Assembly (NCBI GenBank): GCA_965225735.1
Contig: CBDDBN010000029.1
Span: 310,001 to 374,000, forward strand
DNA from: Denitrobaculum sp965225735
GTDB taxonomy: Bacteria > Pseudomonadota > Alphaproteobacteria > Kiloniellales > Kiloniellaceae
DNA: 64,000 bases
Direction: 5' to 3'
The position numbers and the translations under genes were made by a program. The notes under the pieces were generated by a model that was given only the letters and a program-made list of their open reading frames with translations, made no database searches and was not told where the DNA came from. Positions 34,438 through 44,121 of the stretch are shown in pieces (the stretch's first letter is position 1; the number at the start of each line of letters is the position of its first letter).

Positions 34438-34702
34438 GTAAAAATTTGTCGCCAAAGCAACCCAATAAATAATATTGCTTCACTTATACAATAAAATTCT
34501 TCCAAAAACAATAAATTGAAAATTTAAGTGCGTAACTAAAAAATATATATCCAATAAATAAGCAGCGCCAGTACACGAAAAAAAAGAGAGCACCTGCGAG
34601 CTGCTCACGAGCAGCCCGATTTGCGGGCAAGACGTGGGCCAAACAGGACGACAAAGCGAATCGACAGTCACAAACAGCCCGCGTCCGCCAGTCTCTCAAT
34701 GT

Positions 34703-34851
34703 TGCAGAACATCAATATAGAGGTAGCGGACGCATAGTAATACTAACCCATAAACTGATATATTCATAAGACTTATCCACAGCCCTTCTCCAGCTTTGTA
34801 GAAAACTACTTGTGTATACAATCATAAGTAGTATGCAGAATATCAATATAG
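34703..34851. repeat. Direct repeat TGCAGAAYATCAATATAG, two copies
   Basis: Copies at 34703-34720 and 34834-34851 differ at one base, each followed by a purine-rich run (AGGTAGCGG, GGAGGCAGC). The second is the ribosome site region of the coupling protein gene, so the first may be a duplicated leader. Confidence 0.6.
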
Positions 34852-34863
34852 GGAGGCAGCATC

Positions 34864-36435
34864 ATGCTGTGGTTTAAGCTAACAGTGCTATTCATGCCGT
34901 TGGCGGCATGTCTTGGGGCAATCGGGTTCAATGTCATTGAACCGGGTTCATATTTTGAGAACATACTTGCAGGGTCTTTTGGCGTCGTGTGTGGCGGCTT
35001 GCTCGCCGCAGCCATTCACGAGCTTGACCGACTGTTTGACGACGTAACCGATACCTTCGGGTCCGCCAGTTTCGCCGAACCTTTAGAAATCCGTGCCGCC
35101 GGGCTCTATGGCCATCGTGGTCTGGTGGTCGGCAAGCAAGTTGGCCGCTTATTGCGCTTCAACAAGCCCGGTCATCTCTTAACCATTGCGCCAACTCGCT
35201 CAGGCAAAACCACCTGTGCGGTGATACCGCAGTTGCTGGAAAAGCCGGAACGGTGCGGCTTCCAATCCGCAGTAGTGATCGACATCAAAGGCGAGATTGC
35301 TGCCATCACCGCCAGACACCGCGCCCTGGCGGGTCCTGTGTTCCGCTTTGCGCCTTTTGACGAAGCAAGTGCGTGTTTCAACCCGCTGGACTTTGTACGC
35401 GGTGATGATGACCTGTGGGAAGACTGCGCCTTACTCGCTGAAATGATCGTGGCGCCGTCCGGCTCCTCTAAAGCCGTGTTCTTTGAAGCGGAGGCGCGGG
35501 CACTGATTACGGGGCTGTTGATGTACATCCTGGTGGATGTGCCTGCCCATAAGCGCAATCTGGCTTATTTGCGGCGGCTTCTCATGATGGGTGAGTACGG
35601 TCTGTCTCAACACCTTGATCTCATGACCAAGAGCCGCAACGCAATAGTACGGCGCACGGCCAACAGCTTCATGCAGAAAGAAGATAGGCTTAAGTCGTCC
35701 ATTATGGCCGAAGCACAAAGTCAGACCATGGTGTTTGACAGTGAGCGCGTGGCCCGCGTTACAGCCTCATCAGACTTTACCTTTGAAGCTCTTAAAGACA
35801 GGCCGGCTACGGTTTATCTGTGTATCCCGCCAGAGCACTTAGAAGTATATCGTCCGCTATTGCGTATCATGTTGGGCATTGCCGTGCGCAGCATGACGCG
35901 TCATACGAAACGGCCCTTGCAAGACATCCTGTTGCTGGTGGACGAGTTTCCGGCCCTGGGGCCGATGCGTCCGTTACAAGACGGCCTGGCGTATTTAGCC
36001 GGATATGGCTGCAAGCTTTGGCTGTTTGCACAAGACCTCGCCCAGCTCCAACACACCCACGGGCCGGAAGGCACGCGCTCGATCCTTGCCAACTGTGTCT
36101 TGCAGGCTTTCGGGACGATGGATCAGGCTACAGCAGAGTTGTTGTCGAAGATGCTAGGAAATCAAACCCGCCGCACGCAGCAACGCAGTCAGTCACGCCG
36201 TTCATGGTTGGTGCCTGACTATGACCGTTTCGGTCACAGTGCCAGTGAGACGGGCCGTCCGCTTCTCACGGCTGATGAGATCCGCTGCTTGGGCAATGAC
36301 AGGCAATTGCTGTTCTTAAAGGACATGCGCCCGGTGTTGTGCCGCAAGGTGCCTTACTACAAGCAGTCGGCATATCAGGGCCGTTATGACCGCTGGGAAC
36401 CCGCGAGCAGCCATATAGGGGGGACAGCAGCATGA
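34864..36435 (+). CDS. VirD4/TraG-type coupling protein 1
   Basis: A 523-residue type IV coupling protein. Two N-terminal membrane helices (about 5-24 and 33-51), Walker A APTRSGKTTC (Lys115), the strand SAVVIDIKGEIAAIT, Walker B DILLLVDEFPALG, and the motif WLFAQDLAQLQ. It links a relaxosome to a type IV secretion channel. ATG at 34864 follows GGGAGG. It overlaps the next gene by ATGA. No channel genes are present in the window. Confidence 0.92.
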   Translation: MLWFKLTVLFMPLAACLGAIGFNVIEPGSYFENILAGSFGVVCGGLLAAAIHELDRLFDDVTDTFGSASFAEPLEIRAAGLYGHRGLVVGKQVGRLLRFNKPGHLLTIAPTRSGKTTCAVIPQLLEKPERCGFQSAVVIDIKGEIAAITARHRALAGPVFRFAPFDEASACFNPLDFVRGDDDLWEDCALLAEMIVAPSGSSKAVFFEAEARALITGLLMYILVDVPAHKRNLAYLRRLLMMGEYGLSQHLDLMTKSRNAIVRRTANSFMQKEDRLKSSIMAEAQSQTMVFDSERVARVTASSDFTFEALKDRPATVYLCIPPEHLEVYRPLLRIMLGIAVRSMTRHTKRPLQDILLLVDEFPALGPMRPLQDGLAYLAGYGCKLWLFAQDLAQLQHTHGPEGTRSILANCVLQAFGTMDQATAELLSKMLGNQTRRTQQRSQSRRSWLVPDYDRFGHSASETGRPLLTADEIRCLGNDRQLLFLKDMRPVLCRKVPYYKQSAYQGRYDRWEPASSHIGGTAA

Positions 36436-36863
36436 TTGATTATAAGAACCTGCGGTCTGTGGAACAGATTGCCCAGGAAACTCAGGCCATATCACAAGGC
36501 ACCCTGGAGAAATGGCGTTTCCACCGGGACCGGATGGGGATGGCAAGCGTGTTTGTAGAAATCGATACCAATGTCTATTGGGATGTGAGCCGCCTTAATG
36601 AGTGGCTTTATGAGGGCAAGCCGATCACGGGTGATTACCGCGACCTGCGTACCCTCCGGCAGATTATCGAAGGGTGTCATATCCGTGAGAGCAAACTGCG
36701 CCATTGGCTCAAGTACCGTGCTGTAAATGGCCTTGAAGATGCCGTGGTAGTCAAAACCCTTGGCAAGCACGGCAAGCTCTACATCGATGAGCGGATGTTC
36801 AATGTGTGGCTGATGATGGTGAATGCAAATGGAGAATACAGTGATATGAAGCTAGGTTCGTAA
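36432..36863 (+). CDS. Conserved small protein coupled to the coupling protein
   Basis: A 143-residue protein translationally coupled by ATGA overlap. It appears to contain two related halves (DYKNLRSVEQIAQE...LEKWRFHR...NVYWDVSRLNEWLYEG and DYRDLRTLRQIIEG...LRHWLKYR...KLYIDERMFNVWLM), each like a degenerate HTH_17 excisionase-type domain. The duplication is visible by eye. A DNA-binding accessory role in mobilisation is plausible; not otherwise recognised. Confidence 0.65.
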   Translation: MIDYKNLRSVEQIAQETQAISQGTLEKWRFHRDRMGMASVFVEIDTNVYWDVSRLNEWLYEGKPITGDYRDLRTLRQIIEGCHIRESKLRHWLKYRAVNGLEDAVVVKTLGKHGKLYIDERMFNVWLMMVNANGEYSDMKLGS

Positions 36864-37048
36864 AACCAGCGCCCCCTATAAACTCATTCGAGTTCTTTTG
36901 TGGTTGCACAAAGTTGATCGAGTCAGGTGGTTTCCGACTGTTCAATGCGACTGCAAACAAGCGCGCTCAGCTCAAAAAAGAGGCCTTTTGGCGGTCCTAA
37001 GTTGTGGTGCCCAATGATGTTTACAAACATTACGACACGCTACCAAAA

Positions 37049-38623
37049 CTACTGTGTCTCACACGAGTTATTGCGCAGGGCTTTGAAGCGCTCTTGCAAT
37101 GGCGCTTCTTCCCCAACCGGCACTCCCCAGAGTTGTGGAATGCCTTGGTCGACTGCTGCGCGCAACACAGAATCGAACAGTCCAAGATGAACCTCTCCTA
37201 GGATCTCTCTTACATGGCGTAGAGCTTCGCAATCAGCTTGAGCTTCTTCGTCCTCAAGATTGAGGTTCCGGTCTGCCAGATAAACGTGCGCCAATTCATG
37301 CAAAAACGCGAAGGCAATCTGACGCCTCACACAGTCTTTATAACTCTCAACAAAATATGGCATATCAGTTTCAACTTCGCGCCAGTCAACTTTCATACTG
37401 GTTCTGCGTGAAAAGGAAAATCCCAGAACTTTATCTGGATCGGACGGTTCCTGAAGCTGCGACAAATCCTGAAGGAAAGCCTCTTTTGCAGAACCGTTCG
37501 CTCCGTCTGCCTGCCAAGAATTAAATCCCACCACGACTGGTCGAGCTCGACTCTCGCAAACCGCGAATACAGCGCGCACGAGAACAGGTGAAATGATGAC
37601 ACGCTCCGGACCATTATGACTTTTGTACATAAGGTTAAACAGATAACGATCCTTTTCGAGTGTTCCCCAATCGCCCGGTGCTTCGAGTTCAAAATTCAGT
37701 GTTTGAGCATGCACCGCTGGGAACTTGTGCCTGACGGCACGATAAAAGTACCTGAATTCCCTGCGCAGCCACTCCAAGGCCACAGGCGGAATCGTGACAT
37801 TTCCATTTCGGTCCGGGGTATCTGTGAAGAGTCGCGAACGTACCAACCGCCGGACATCAGACTGCTCGTCAATTGTCTTTACAAACTCTTCCTTTGAGGT
37901 TGGTTTACGATTTGAAAAATTCAGTATTTTGGCACAATCGATTTCAGAGTCACGCATTGCCGCCGCATCAACAGAGATTTCCTCTTCCGGATTGTACAGT
38001 CGCCCCCACGTACGCTCTGCACACTCCCTGCCCTCCATCTCTGACCATTGCGGGTTTTCGAAGAAGATGATGCCCTCAAGATCAACCAACCCTGCACGGA
38101 GCTCTGCATTCGACCAACTTAAACGCTGTTTTTCCAACTTGCCGCGATTGTCGATATAAAATCGCAGGTTTTCATCAAATCTCCACTGCCAGAGCAGCAT
38201 TAACGAAAACTTCGCACTTCCATTTGCAATAGAACGATGTCGGATTTCACGGGTCTGGGGGTCATGCGCAATCCAATGATGCGCCTCCTCGCTAAGGCCG
38301 AAGAAGCCCGCACGATGTTCCACAAGCACCTTCGATAGGAGCTCTCGAAATTCAGCATTTTCAATCAGCAAGACATCAGCGCCCGACAGGTGCGCCGAAA
38401 GCTCTGACGGCAAGATATAACGCGATTCAATCTCGCGAATTGGTTCCTTCAACCAAACATCAAAACCTTGTGGAAACAACTCCGTTGAAATCACAAAGAT
38501 CTCGCGCATAGCTTGCACAAGACTCGTCTCGGGATGTGTCGCTATGCGGGCATTCGTCGGCGAGCAAGCCCACAACAATACCACCACAAGAGATACGAGA
38601 AGGGTCCGACCGATCGGTGTCAT
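37049..38623 (-). CDS. Lipoprotein zinc metalloprotease (HExxH)
   Basis: A 524-residue protein. Lipoprotein signal MTPIGRTLLVSLVVVLLWAC (lipid Cys20). The zinc-binding motif HELAH is at residues 442-446 (AFLHELAHVYLAD), followed by EDEEAQADCEALRH, where an Glu could be the third ligand, as in gluzincins. The long N-terminal part (about 400 residues) is not recognised. Its ATG overlaps the stop of the upstream gene (ATGA at 38620-38623), so it is made together with the exported gasdermin-like protein. I infer that it cleaves or controls that partner in the envelope. Confidence 0.75.
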   Translation of the reverse strand: MTPIGRTLLVSLVVVLLWACSPTNARIATHPETSLVQAMREIFVISTELFPQGFDVWLKEPIREIESRYILPSELSAHLSGADVLLIENAEFRELLSKVLVEHRAGFFGLSEEAHHWIAHDPQTREIRHRSIANGSAKFSLMLLWQWRFDENLRFYIDNRGKLEKQRLSWSNAELRAGLVDLEGIIFFENPQWSEMEGRECAERTWGRLYNPEEEISVDAAAMRDSEIDCAKILNFSNRKPTSKEEFVKTIDEQSDVRRLVRSRLFTDTPDRNGNVTIPPVALEWLRREFRYFYRAVRHKFPAVHAQTLNFELEAPGDWGTLEKDRYLFNLMYKSHNGPERVIISPVLVRAVFAVCESRARPVVVGFNSWQADGANGSAKEAFLQDLSQLQEPSDPDKVLGFSFSRRTSMKVDWREVETDMPYFVESYKDCVRRQIAFAFLHELAHVYLADRNLNLEDEEAQADCEALRHVREILGEVHLGLFDSVLRAAVDQGIPQLWGVPVGEEAPLQERFKALRNNSCETQ

Positions 38624-39423
38624 AGCCTAGGGATCGCAACCGGCTCTTCCGAGAGCTCAAACCGCGGGCCAGCCGCTCCGTGGTTAGTGTAAATCTCGAA
38701 CGACTGAACACAAGGCCTTACAAACCCAACTTCCGCATTTGCTTCCCAGAACAACTCGTAACGGCCCTTGTTATTCTGCTGATACTTCACTTCCGCATTC
38801 GCTAACTTGCCGCCCCCAGAAGCGCCGAGCTCACCAATAAGACCTTCCTGGACTATATAGTGCACTTTCCGCGCACGCAGTGCCTTCGTTATCAACCAGC
38901 TTCGAGTGCTCTGTGCGCGTGGCACATGTTTTCTCAAATTTCTGCCAGTTTGAGGTGTTCCTACAATCGCGCGGACGTCATCTGCGGTGCCAGAAATGTA
39001 TTCTAAAGCCAGCTCGGTACCTAGATCGACCAGGACATCTGCACGCTTGTCAAGTTCGGCATTTGCGCTTAGACCAAACGTTCTTAACACCTTGGCAAAG
39101 AGACCAACCTCCATTTTCTTCGAAGCTTTATAATGCCCAACGAGAAATCTATCCCTAACTTCGATCTGGTCTGCTGGCCATAGAGCCTCACCAGGATAGT
39201 ATTCTCCACGCACCAGCTCGACCACCGCCCCTGCCCGGAACAAACCTGGTGTGTGAATCAAGAAGCAAGACCATCCTTCTCCAAGTGTCTCTTCGGCAAA
39301 CGGGTCAAGCTCTTTGTCACCCAAATCAGCCGCACTGGCGGAAAGAGATTGGAATGCAAGAAGCACGCTGAACAATGCTGCGAACGAGTGATACAAGCGC
39401 AATGAATAATTTGGTTTCACCAT
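38620..39423 (-). CDS. Exported protein with gasdermin-like sequence layout
   Basis: A 267-residue protein with a signal peptide (cleavage probably after SASAA, residue 32). The mature part, about 235 residues, follows the order of segments of bacterial gasdermins: GEGWSCFLIHTPGLFRAGAVVEL, then VGHYKASKKMEVGLFAKVLRTFGLSANAEL...ADVLVDLG, and SWLITKALRARKVHYIV. The match is by eye and weak; other beta-rich families remain possible. Known bacterial gasdermins are cytoplasmic, so export would be new. It is coupled to a protease gene, the arrangement seen for gasdermins. Upstream is a short gap to the divergent gene at 39660. Confidence 0.45.
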   Translation of the reverse strand: MVKPNYSLRLYHSFAALFSVLLAFQSLSASAADLGDKELDPFAEETLGEGWSCFLIHTPGLFRAGAVVELVRGEYYPGEALWPADQIEVRDRFLVGHYKASKKMEVGLFAKVLRTFGLSANAELDKRADVLVDLGTELALEYISGTADDVRAIVGTPQTGRNLRKHVPRAQSTRSWLITKALRARKVHYIVQEGLIGELGASGGGKLANAEVKYQQNNKGRYELFWEANAEVGFVRPCVQSFEIYTNHGAAGPRFELSEEPVAIPRL

Positions 39424-39659
39424 TTAGTTACTCCTAACAAGTTGGAGGCGCGATAGCTTGAACAACCTGACTGCATCGGAGTACGTGCGAAAAGTGCTGT
39501 TAAAAGAGATGTCTTGGTCATCCATGCACGCCGCAAACCCAACACGGGTTTGCACAACGTAGGAAATTGCTTCAAATTTTTCTGCAACCCATACTAGACC
39601 ATTGAGTGAATGATGCAATACACGAAGAAGCAAGCCTGTTCATCTAAGGAGTTATGATC

Positions 39660-40493
39660 ATGGACTGGTTTACCTTCCTGTTGGAAGATAGAGCGGGGTT
39701 ACTTGTTGCAATTGTCACGCTCTTGACCGCGATCATAGGAACTTTGTCAGCCACAACAGTCGACGGGCTTCAGTTTCCCAAAAATGTTACTAGCGCAGGC
39801 TGGGTCCTCGTTTCCATTGCAATCTTCGGCTTCGGAGGAACCGCATACCTAATCACTGCCAGATCAGTGTCTGACAGGACCGTTGAGCTTGCCGGCTTAA
39901 CAGAGCTAGAGGGAGCACAGTTCGTGGCGTTAGAACCATTCTTCATCATGACAGATGATCCGCACGGCACTGGTGGGCGCTATGACACAGTAAGAGCAAT
40001 CTCTGGACTCAGTGGAGGTTTTTTTTGCAACCTCGATATTCACGATTATGTAGAGTCCAACAATTCAGCTTTTGAAGTAGTAGTGCCTAACAAACCATGG
40101 GCTATTTATCTTGCGGAAAATGCAGAACTAGTACGTGCACGCCTTATCGCTGTAGTTGGGACTTACGGCCCCAGACTTGATACTCAAACGGTTTTGAGTG
40201 CCACGAGCGTTGCTTCGGATCCCTGGCTAAGTCTGATGGTGCATGCGCGCCGTCGTTTTCTTAGTCATTTACAACGCGGAATCGATACTGCGGACCCTAG
40301 AAGACGGCTGTGTACTAATAATCCGAGAACAATTTCTGAATACAAGAAGCGGCATACTGATTTTTTGGAGAAACTGAGCCAGCTAGAAGCGCTGATAGAA
40401 ACAAGGCAAATACAACTCACCGAACTGCTGAACCAACCGTCATGCCCACCATTTGAAAAAACAATCTATGGGAATCTTCGCGGGATCTGCTAA
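39660..40493 (+). CDS. Hypothetical two-helix membrane protein
   Basis: A 277-residue protein. I chose the ATG at 39660, 8 bp after AAGGAG, over the ATG at 39654. Two hydrophobic helices (about 12-32 and 47-68) are followed by a soluble domain of about 200 residues ending in a coiled-coil-like helix (FLEKLSQLEALIETRQIQLTELL). No family recognised. It is divergent from the protease/gasdermin-like pair across a 236-bp gap, so joint regulation is possible. Confidence 0.65.
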   Translation: MDWFTFLLEDRAGLLVAIVTLLTAIIGTLSATTVDGLQFPKNVTSAGWVLVSIAIFGFGGTAYLITARSVSDRTVELAGLTELEGAQFVALEPFFIMTDDPHGTGGRYDTVRAISGLSGGFFCNLDIHDYVESNNSAFEVVVPNKPWAIYLAENAELVRARLIAVVGTYGPRLDTQTVLSATSVASDPWLSLMVHARRRFLSHLQRGIDTADPRRRLCTNNPRTISEYKKRHTDFLEKLSQLEALIETRQIQLTELLNQPSCPPFEKTIYGNLRGIC

Positions 40494-40758
40494 CCACCCT
40501 TCGATCATCAAGTAGGAATCAGAAAGTTTACGTGGTTTGCCACAATTGCGAATTACTCATTACCATTACAATGACTTTTAATGAGCGCTGCGCTACACGC
40601 TGGCAGAGACTTTTCCGCTGCGTCATAACACATGGTCAAGCTCGCACGTATCCTGTCTCTGTCTATTCCGAATCGCACTCTCCGCATAGACGTACCCCAC
40701 CCAAAAGTTAAGAAACGTCTCGACGTCGATTGCCGCAGCAATCTCGACGAGCCTGCAC
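40494..40758. other. Intergenic region
   Basis: No gene or structure that I can support in these 265 bp. Confidence 0.4.
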
Positions 40759-41046
40759 TTACCGATTCAGTTCGATTGGCTCGATGATAAAACGGCCCCG
40801 ACCACGACGAATTGCATAGGCTCCGCCGCGCTGAATTCGGATCTTATCAATCAGGGGATTGAGCGCTGACTCGATCAACTCCACATTCGGGTCTTTGCTT
40901 TCTACGATGACTTCCTTCTGCGAATGCCACTTTGCGAAAGCTTCATTGGCAATCTCATCACCAAGAGACTTCCGCAACGCAATGAGCTTGCGAAGCTCTC
41001 CCTTGGATAGTCATTTCTCATCAATTTTGTCGCTCGTTTTCGCCAT
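40759..41046 (-). pseudogene. Small conserved ORF interrupted by in-frame TGA
   Basis: From the ATG at 41046 (GAGAG upstream) the frame reads MAKTSDKIDEK, a TGA at 41011-41013, then LSKGELRKLIALRKSLGDEIANEAF and on to 40759, 95 codons in all. The sequence on both sides is charged, protein-like and in the same frame, so one base change (or recoding) separates it from an intact gene. No family recognised. Confidence 0.6.
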
Positions 41047-41440
41047 TATTAGATCTCTCGTTCTTACCAGTCATCGACTTATGATCTCACAGTCTAAAGC
41101 ATTCAAGCGAAAATCGGAGGAAGTTAGTGCAAACCACAATTTTCACTTCCGCAAGGTAGATTGCGAAATCAATTCATCCATCACTGGCAGAAAACCAACT
41201 CTATTCACCCCTACCAGCAATTGTCCTCTGGATTTACACCAGACGAACATACAGAAAAGGCCTGTTTTCAGACACCAAAATTTGCTTTAGTCAGTATCGC
41301 AGGTGAGAGGTAAACGATTTCCAAATAACGTTCACGACTACTTCTGTCGCGCCACCACGTGCCAAGTCTCTATCGATTAAATGGCACGGGTCAAGTCTTC
41401 ATTCAAAATTCAAGATGAAGAACCTCATTCTCTATCTATA
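41047..41440. other. Intergenic region
   Basis: 394 bp without a credible gene; plus-strand frames here look like chance. I see nothing structured. Confidence 0.4.
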
Positions 41441-41977
41441 TCACAGATAACTTTCAACAAGCCCTAATAAGAACGTTTGAAAATTCAAGGCCACATCATT
41501 TGCCTCATTGCTATCGAAGAACAGCCAAATGAAAAGACCAAAGATGCCAGAAACAAGATCCCAAACAAAAGAAAGTACGACCATCACCAATCCAAATAAA
41601 ACAATCACCAACCCAAACAATGGCCAGACAACGACGAATACTAGAAACAATACGATTCCAACAACCGCGAAAGCGACAAGATCACCCGCTGCACCTCTAC
41701 CTCCAACTGTCGAAGACGGCACTTTCTCGCCTTTTCTAAATCCTGACGAAATGCGCGCGAATAGCTTTTGGAATGCCCATGCAACCCCAATACGTTTTCC
41801 AATAAAAGAGAGGTCATCTAGGACACTACCGTCCGTTAACTCACGTAACGAGCCACCGAGAACGCTACGCTGCTCCGCCGTAATCCCTTCATAGCGAGAG
41901 CGCTTTGCATGAAATCGCGCTTCCAATATCAAAGGGAGCGAGGTTGTGATCAACACAAAATAAAGCCAAAGATACAT
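41441..41977 (-). CDS. Hypothetical membrane protein
   Basis: A 178-residue protein. Helices at about 2-20 (LWLYFVLITTSLPLIL) and a very hydrophobic Val/Leu/Phe-rich block at about 100-155 that could hold two to three passes. A charged loop (about 25-85, RFHAKRSRYEGI...) lies between. Only 3 bp separate it from the upstream membrane protein gene, so the pair is an operon. Function unknown. Confidence 0.65.
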   Translation of the reverse strand: MYLWLYFVLITTSLPLILEARFHAKRSRYEGITAEQRSVLGGSLRELTDGSVLDDLSFIGKRIGVAWAFQKLFARISSGFRKGEKVPSSTVGGRGAAGDLVAFAVVGIVLFLVFVVVWPLFGLVIVLFGLVMVVLSFVWDLVSGIFGLFIWLFFDSNEANDVALNFQTFLLGLVESYL

Positions 41978-41980
41978 TAC

Positions 41981-42544
41981 TCAACCAACTAAAATCATTA
42001 GAGAGATATTTGCTAACATAACACTCCCGCCCAGGAGGGATGTCACAATAGCCAGTATGTTTTTGGATTGAAGGTCACCTTCACGGACAAGCGTTATGAT
42101 GTGAGCATTAAAAAAGCCGATAACCAGCGAACCGACAAGCAGAGCGATAAAAAGGTATGTCGCGGCAACTTTTAAGTCACTACTACTGTTGGCCACCCCA
42201 ATAAGCCCACCAATCTCCGCTAACTGCTCATTCACCAGCGTGACGGTGTCTGATCGGTAGAATACTATGCCTGAAATAGCCGCACCAATTCCAATTACGC
42301 AACACTGAAAGCCGAAACGATAAAAATAATACGCACCATCCGCCAACTTCTCATAAAACATGGTCAAAAGCAGTGAACAGGCAACTAAAAACAAAGTAAA
42401 CGCTTGTTGCCATTCCACCCCTTCGATTATCCCAACCGATGTCAAGAGATACGGGCCACCAACGAAAAGCAAAACGTAAGCCGCCGCGCCCCAAAAAAGA
42501 TCATAACCAACTTTGAGTTGATTAGGTGAAGGAGGCTCATTCAT
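41981..42544 (-). CDS. Hypothetical multi-pass membrane protein
   Basis: A 187-residue protein from the ATG at 42544 (AGAGAG upstream); a longer frame begins at 42583. About five hydrophobic segments: YDLFWGAAAYVLLFVGGPYLL, AFTLFLVACSLLLTMFY, FGFQCCVIGIGAAISGIVFY, AATYLFIALLVGSLVIGFF and ILAIVTSLLGGSVMLANISLMIL. No family recognised. First gene of a two-gene operon with the membrane protein at 41441. Confidence 0.65.
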   Translation of the reverse strand: MNEPPSPNQLKVGYDLFWGAAAYVLLFVGGPYLLTSVGIIEGVEWQQAFTLFLVACSLLLTMFYEKLADGAYYFYRFGFQCCVIGIGAAISGIVFYRSDTVTLVNEQLAEIGGLIGVANSSSDLKVAATYLFIALLVGSLVIGFFNAHIITLVREGDLQSKNILAIVTSLLGGSVMLANISLMILVG

Positions 42545-42715
42545 ATGAAGCACTCTCTTGTAGCAGTTATGGGTCGTATCCAATTGAATAGGTTAGACCG
42601 CATGCACACAAGAATATTATATCAACTTTTAAGGGTACATCAAAGTCCTTTAAAGTTTTAACGCGCATTCCCTGCCTTACTAACAATGATTTCGCCTGCT
42701 CACTCGTCTTACTTG

Positions 42716-44062
42716 TCAGTCAGAACGATCACGTCCCTGATTTCTTTGACGCTCCCGTGCCCTTAAGTGCCAAGCCCCTAAAAGATCGCGTTGCTGCGTA
42801 TCAGAAAGCACGCTGTTGCGAATATCAGTCGGACTGATATGCCGCAGAGCGTCCTTGTGGGTTTGATTTACCTGTGCGCGGATCGCGTCGCTGTGGCGGC
42901 CACCTAGGCGGCTTTTGAGATTGCGGTACTGAGTAGCAGCTTTGCGGGCGACGGCCTCTGCATGGCCTGCCTGCGCGCGTTTAGCAATCATCCTATTTCG
43001 AGCGCGGCTCAATCGGACCTGGCTATGAACAATGTACGTCGCCAGCCTGCCTGAATGCATAGGGAGCTGGGCAGCGAACTTAATGAGAGACTGCACCCGT
43101 TCTTGATGCAGCGTCACGATCTTAGCCGCCCTACCCGCCAACCACTTGGCATGTCTTGCTTGCTTGGAAACCTCACCTAGCGCTTTACCAGCGCTCCGGG
43201 TTTGTCGGTAAACCTTATCAAGCTGGCGCCTATGCATATGGGCTTCTACCGCGCGGGCAACGCGCTCATTTCCATGAACACGCACCCGATTGGCCATAAT
43301 GATTTGCGCGTTGCGCTGTACGCGGCAGCGGCCCTGATCGATTTTCAGATAATCGATGGTGCGCTGCTTGCCACTCTGTGTGCGTCGCTGCACGGTTTTT
43401 GAACCGGGTTGATAGTCACGCCGCTGCATACGCCGCCCTTTCACTCCTTCATGTATTTGCGGGCGGCGGTTGATGCCTTGCTCCTTGTAACTCCGGGCAT
43501 CTACGCGGCAGTGATGACCTGCATCACGGTAAGCCCGGTTCTGGTGCCGCGCCCATTCCCGGCGCCAGTGCTTCACGTTGCGGGGATGGTTCCATTCAGT
43601 GACCTTGTGGCCAAAGCCTTCCGAGAGCATTTCACGGGTAGACAGCAACACATGTGCATGGACGTTGCGCTCATCGGTATGCCCCTTGTGAATGGCAATG
43701 TCCGCCACCATCCCCCGGCCAACAAACTGCTGTTTGACATACCCACGTATTAACTCAAGCCGCTGCTCGTCTGTCAGCTCATGAGGTAAAGCCAGCTCAA
43801 CCTCACGGGCAAGTTGAGCGTCCTTACGCTTCTCCGACGCCTCAACCCGGTTCCAGAGTTCTTCCCGGTTATAAACCCAAGGGGATGCCCCATCTGGAGC
43901 CATGATTTCAGTGTGGAGAACGCCAGAGCGACGGGAAAAATCAGTTACGCATTCTTCATAGTCATTGCGGAGTTTTTCGCCGGCGCGATAGGCGGCAGCG
44001 GCCACGGCAGATCGGCCCGCCGAGCGGCCAATAATCCGCGTATGCGAATGGTAATGCACCAT
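42716..44062 (-). CDS. MobA/MobL-type (MOBQ) relaxase 1
   Basis: A 448-residue relaxase. The catalytic Tyr is probably in VAAAAYRAGEKL (about residue 25), and the HUH-type metal motif is in IHKGHTDERNVHAHVLLSTR (three His). A C-terminal basic helical region (about 210-448) probably binds DNA. It nicks its oriT and is led into the recipient. The start is 60 bp from an IncQ-like oriT. Half the length of the C-terminus is unlike relaxase 2, so the two are old paralogues or have separate origins. Confidence 0.92.
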   Translation of the reverse strand: MVHYHSHTRIIGRSAGRSAVAAAAYRAGEKLRNDYEECVTDFSRRSGVLHTEIMAPDGASPWVYNREELWNRVEASEKRKDAQLAREVELALPHELTDEQRLELIRGYVKQQFVGRGMVADIAIHKGHTDERNVHAHVLLSTREMLSEGFGHKVTEWNHPRNVKHWRREWARHQNRAYRDAGHHCRVDARSYKEQGINRRPQIHEGVKGRRMQRRDYQPGSKTVQRRTQSGKQRTIDYLKIDQGRCRVQRNAQIIMANRVRVHGNERVARAVEAHMHRRQLDKVYRQTRSAGKALGEVSKQARHAKWLAGRAAKIVTLHQERVQSLIKFAAQLPMHSGRLATYIVHSQVRLSRARNRMIAKRAQAGHAEAVARKAATQYRNLKSRLGGRHSDAIRAQVNQTHKDALRHISPTDIRNSVLSDTQQRDLLGAWHLRARERQRNQGRDRSD

Positions 44063-44121
44063 GCCGCTGCCCCCTGTTTTTTGATTGATTTTCGGTTGGT
44101 TTGGTTGCCGTTAAGGCGCAA

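Larger units (their letters stand above)
34078..34863. other. Attachment region upstream of integrase, no gene
   Basis: An AT-rich 786-bp stretch with no credible gene. It holds five TGGGACA-like repeats, the palindrome TAAACCGCGGTTTA (34277-34290), the half tRNA (34306-34344) and, nearer the right end, two copies of TGCAGAAYATCAATATAG (34703 and 34834). It probably contains the att junction of the integrase element and the promoter of the coupling protein gene. Confidence 0.6.
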
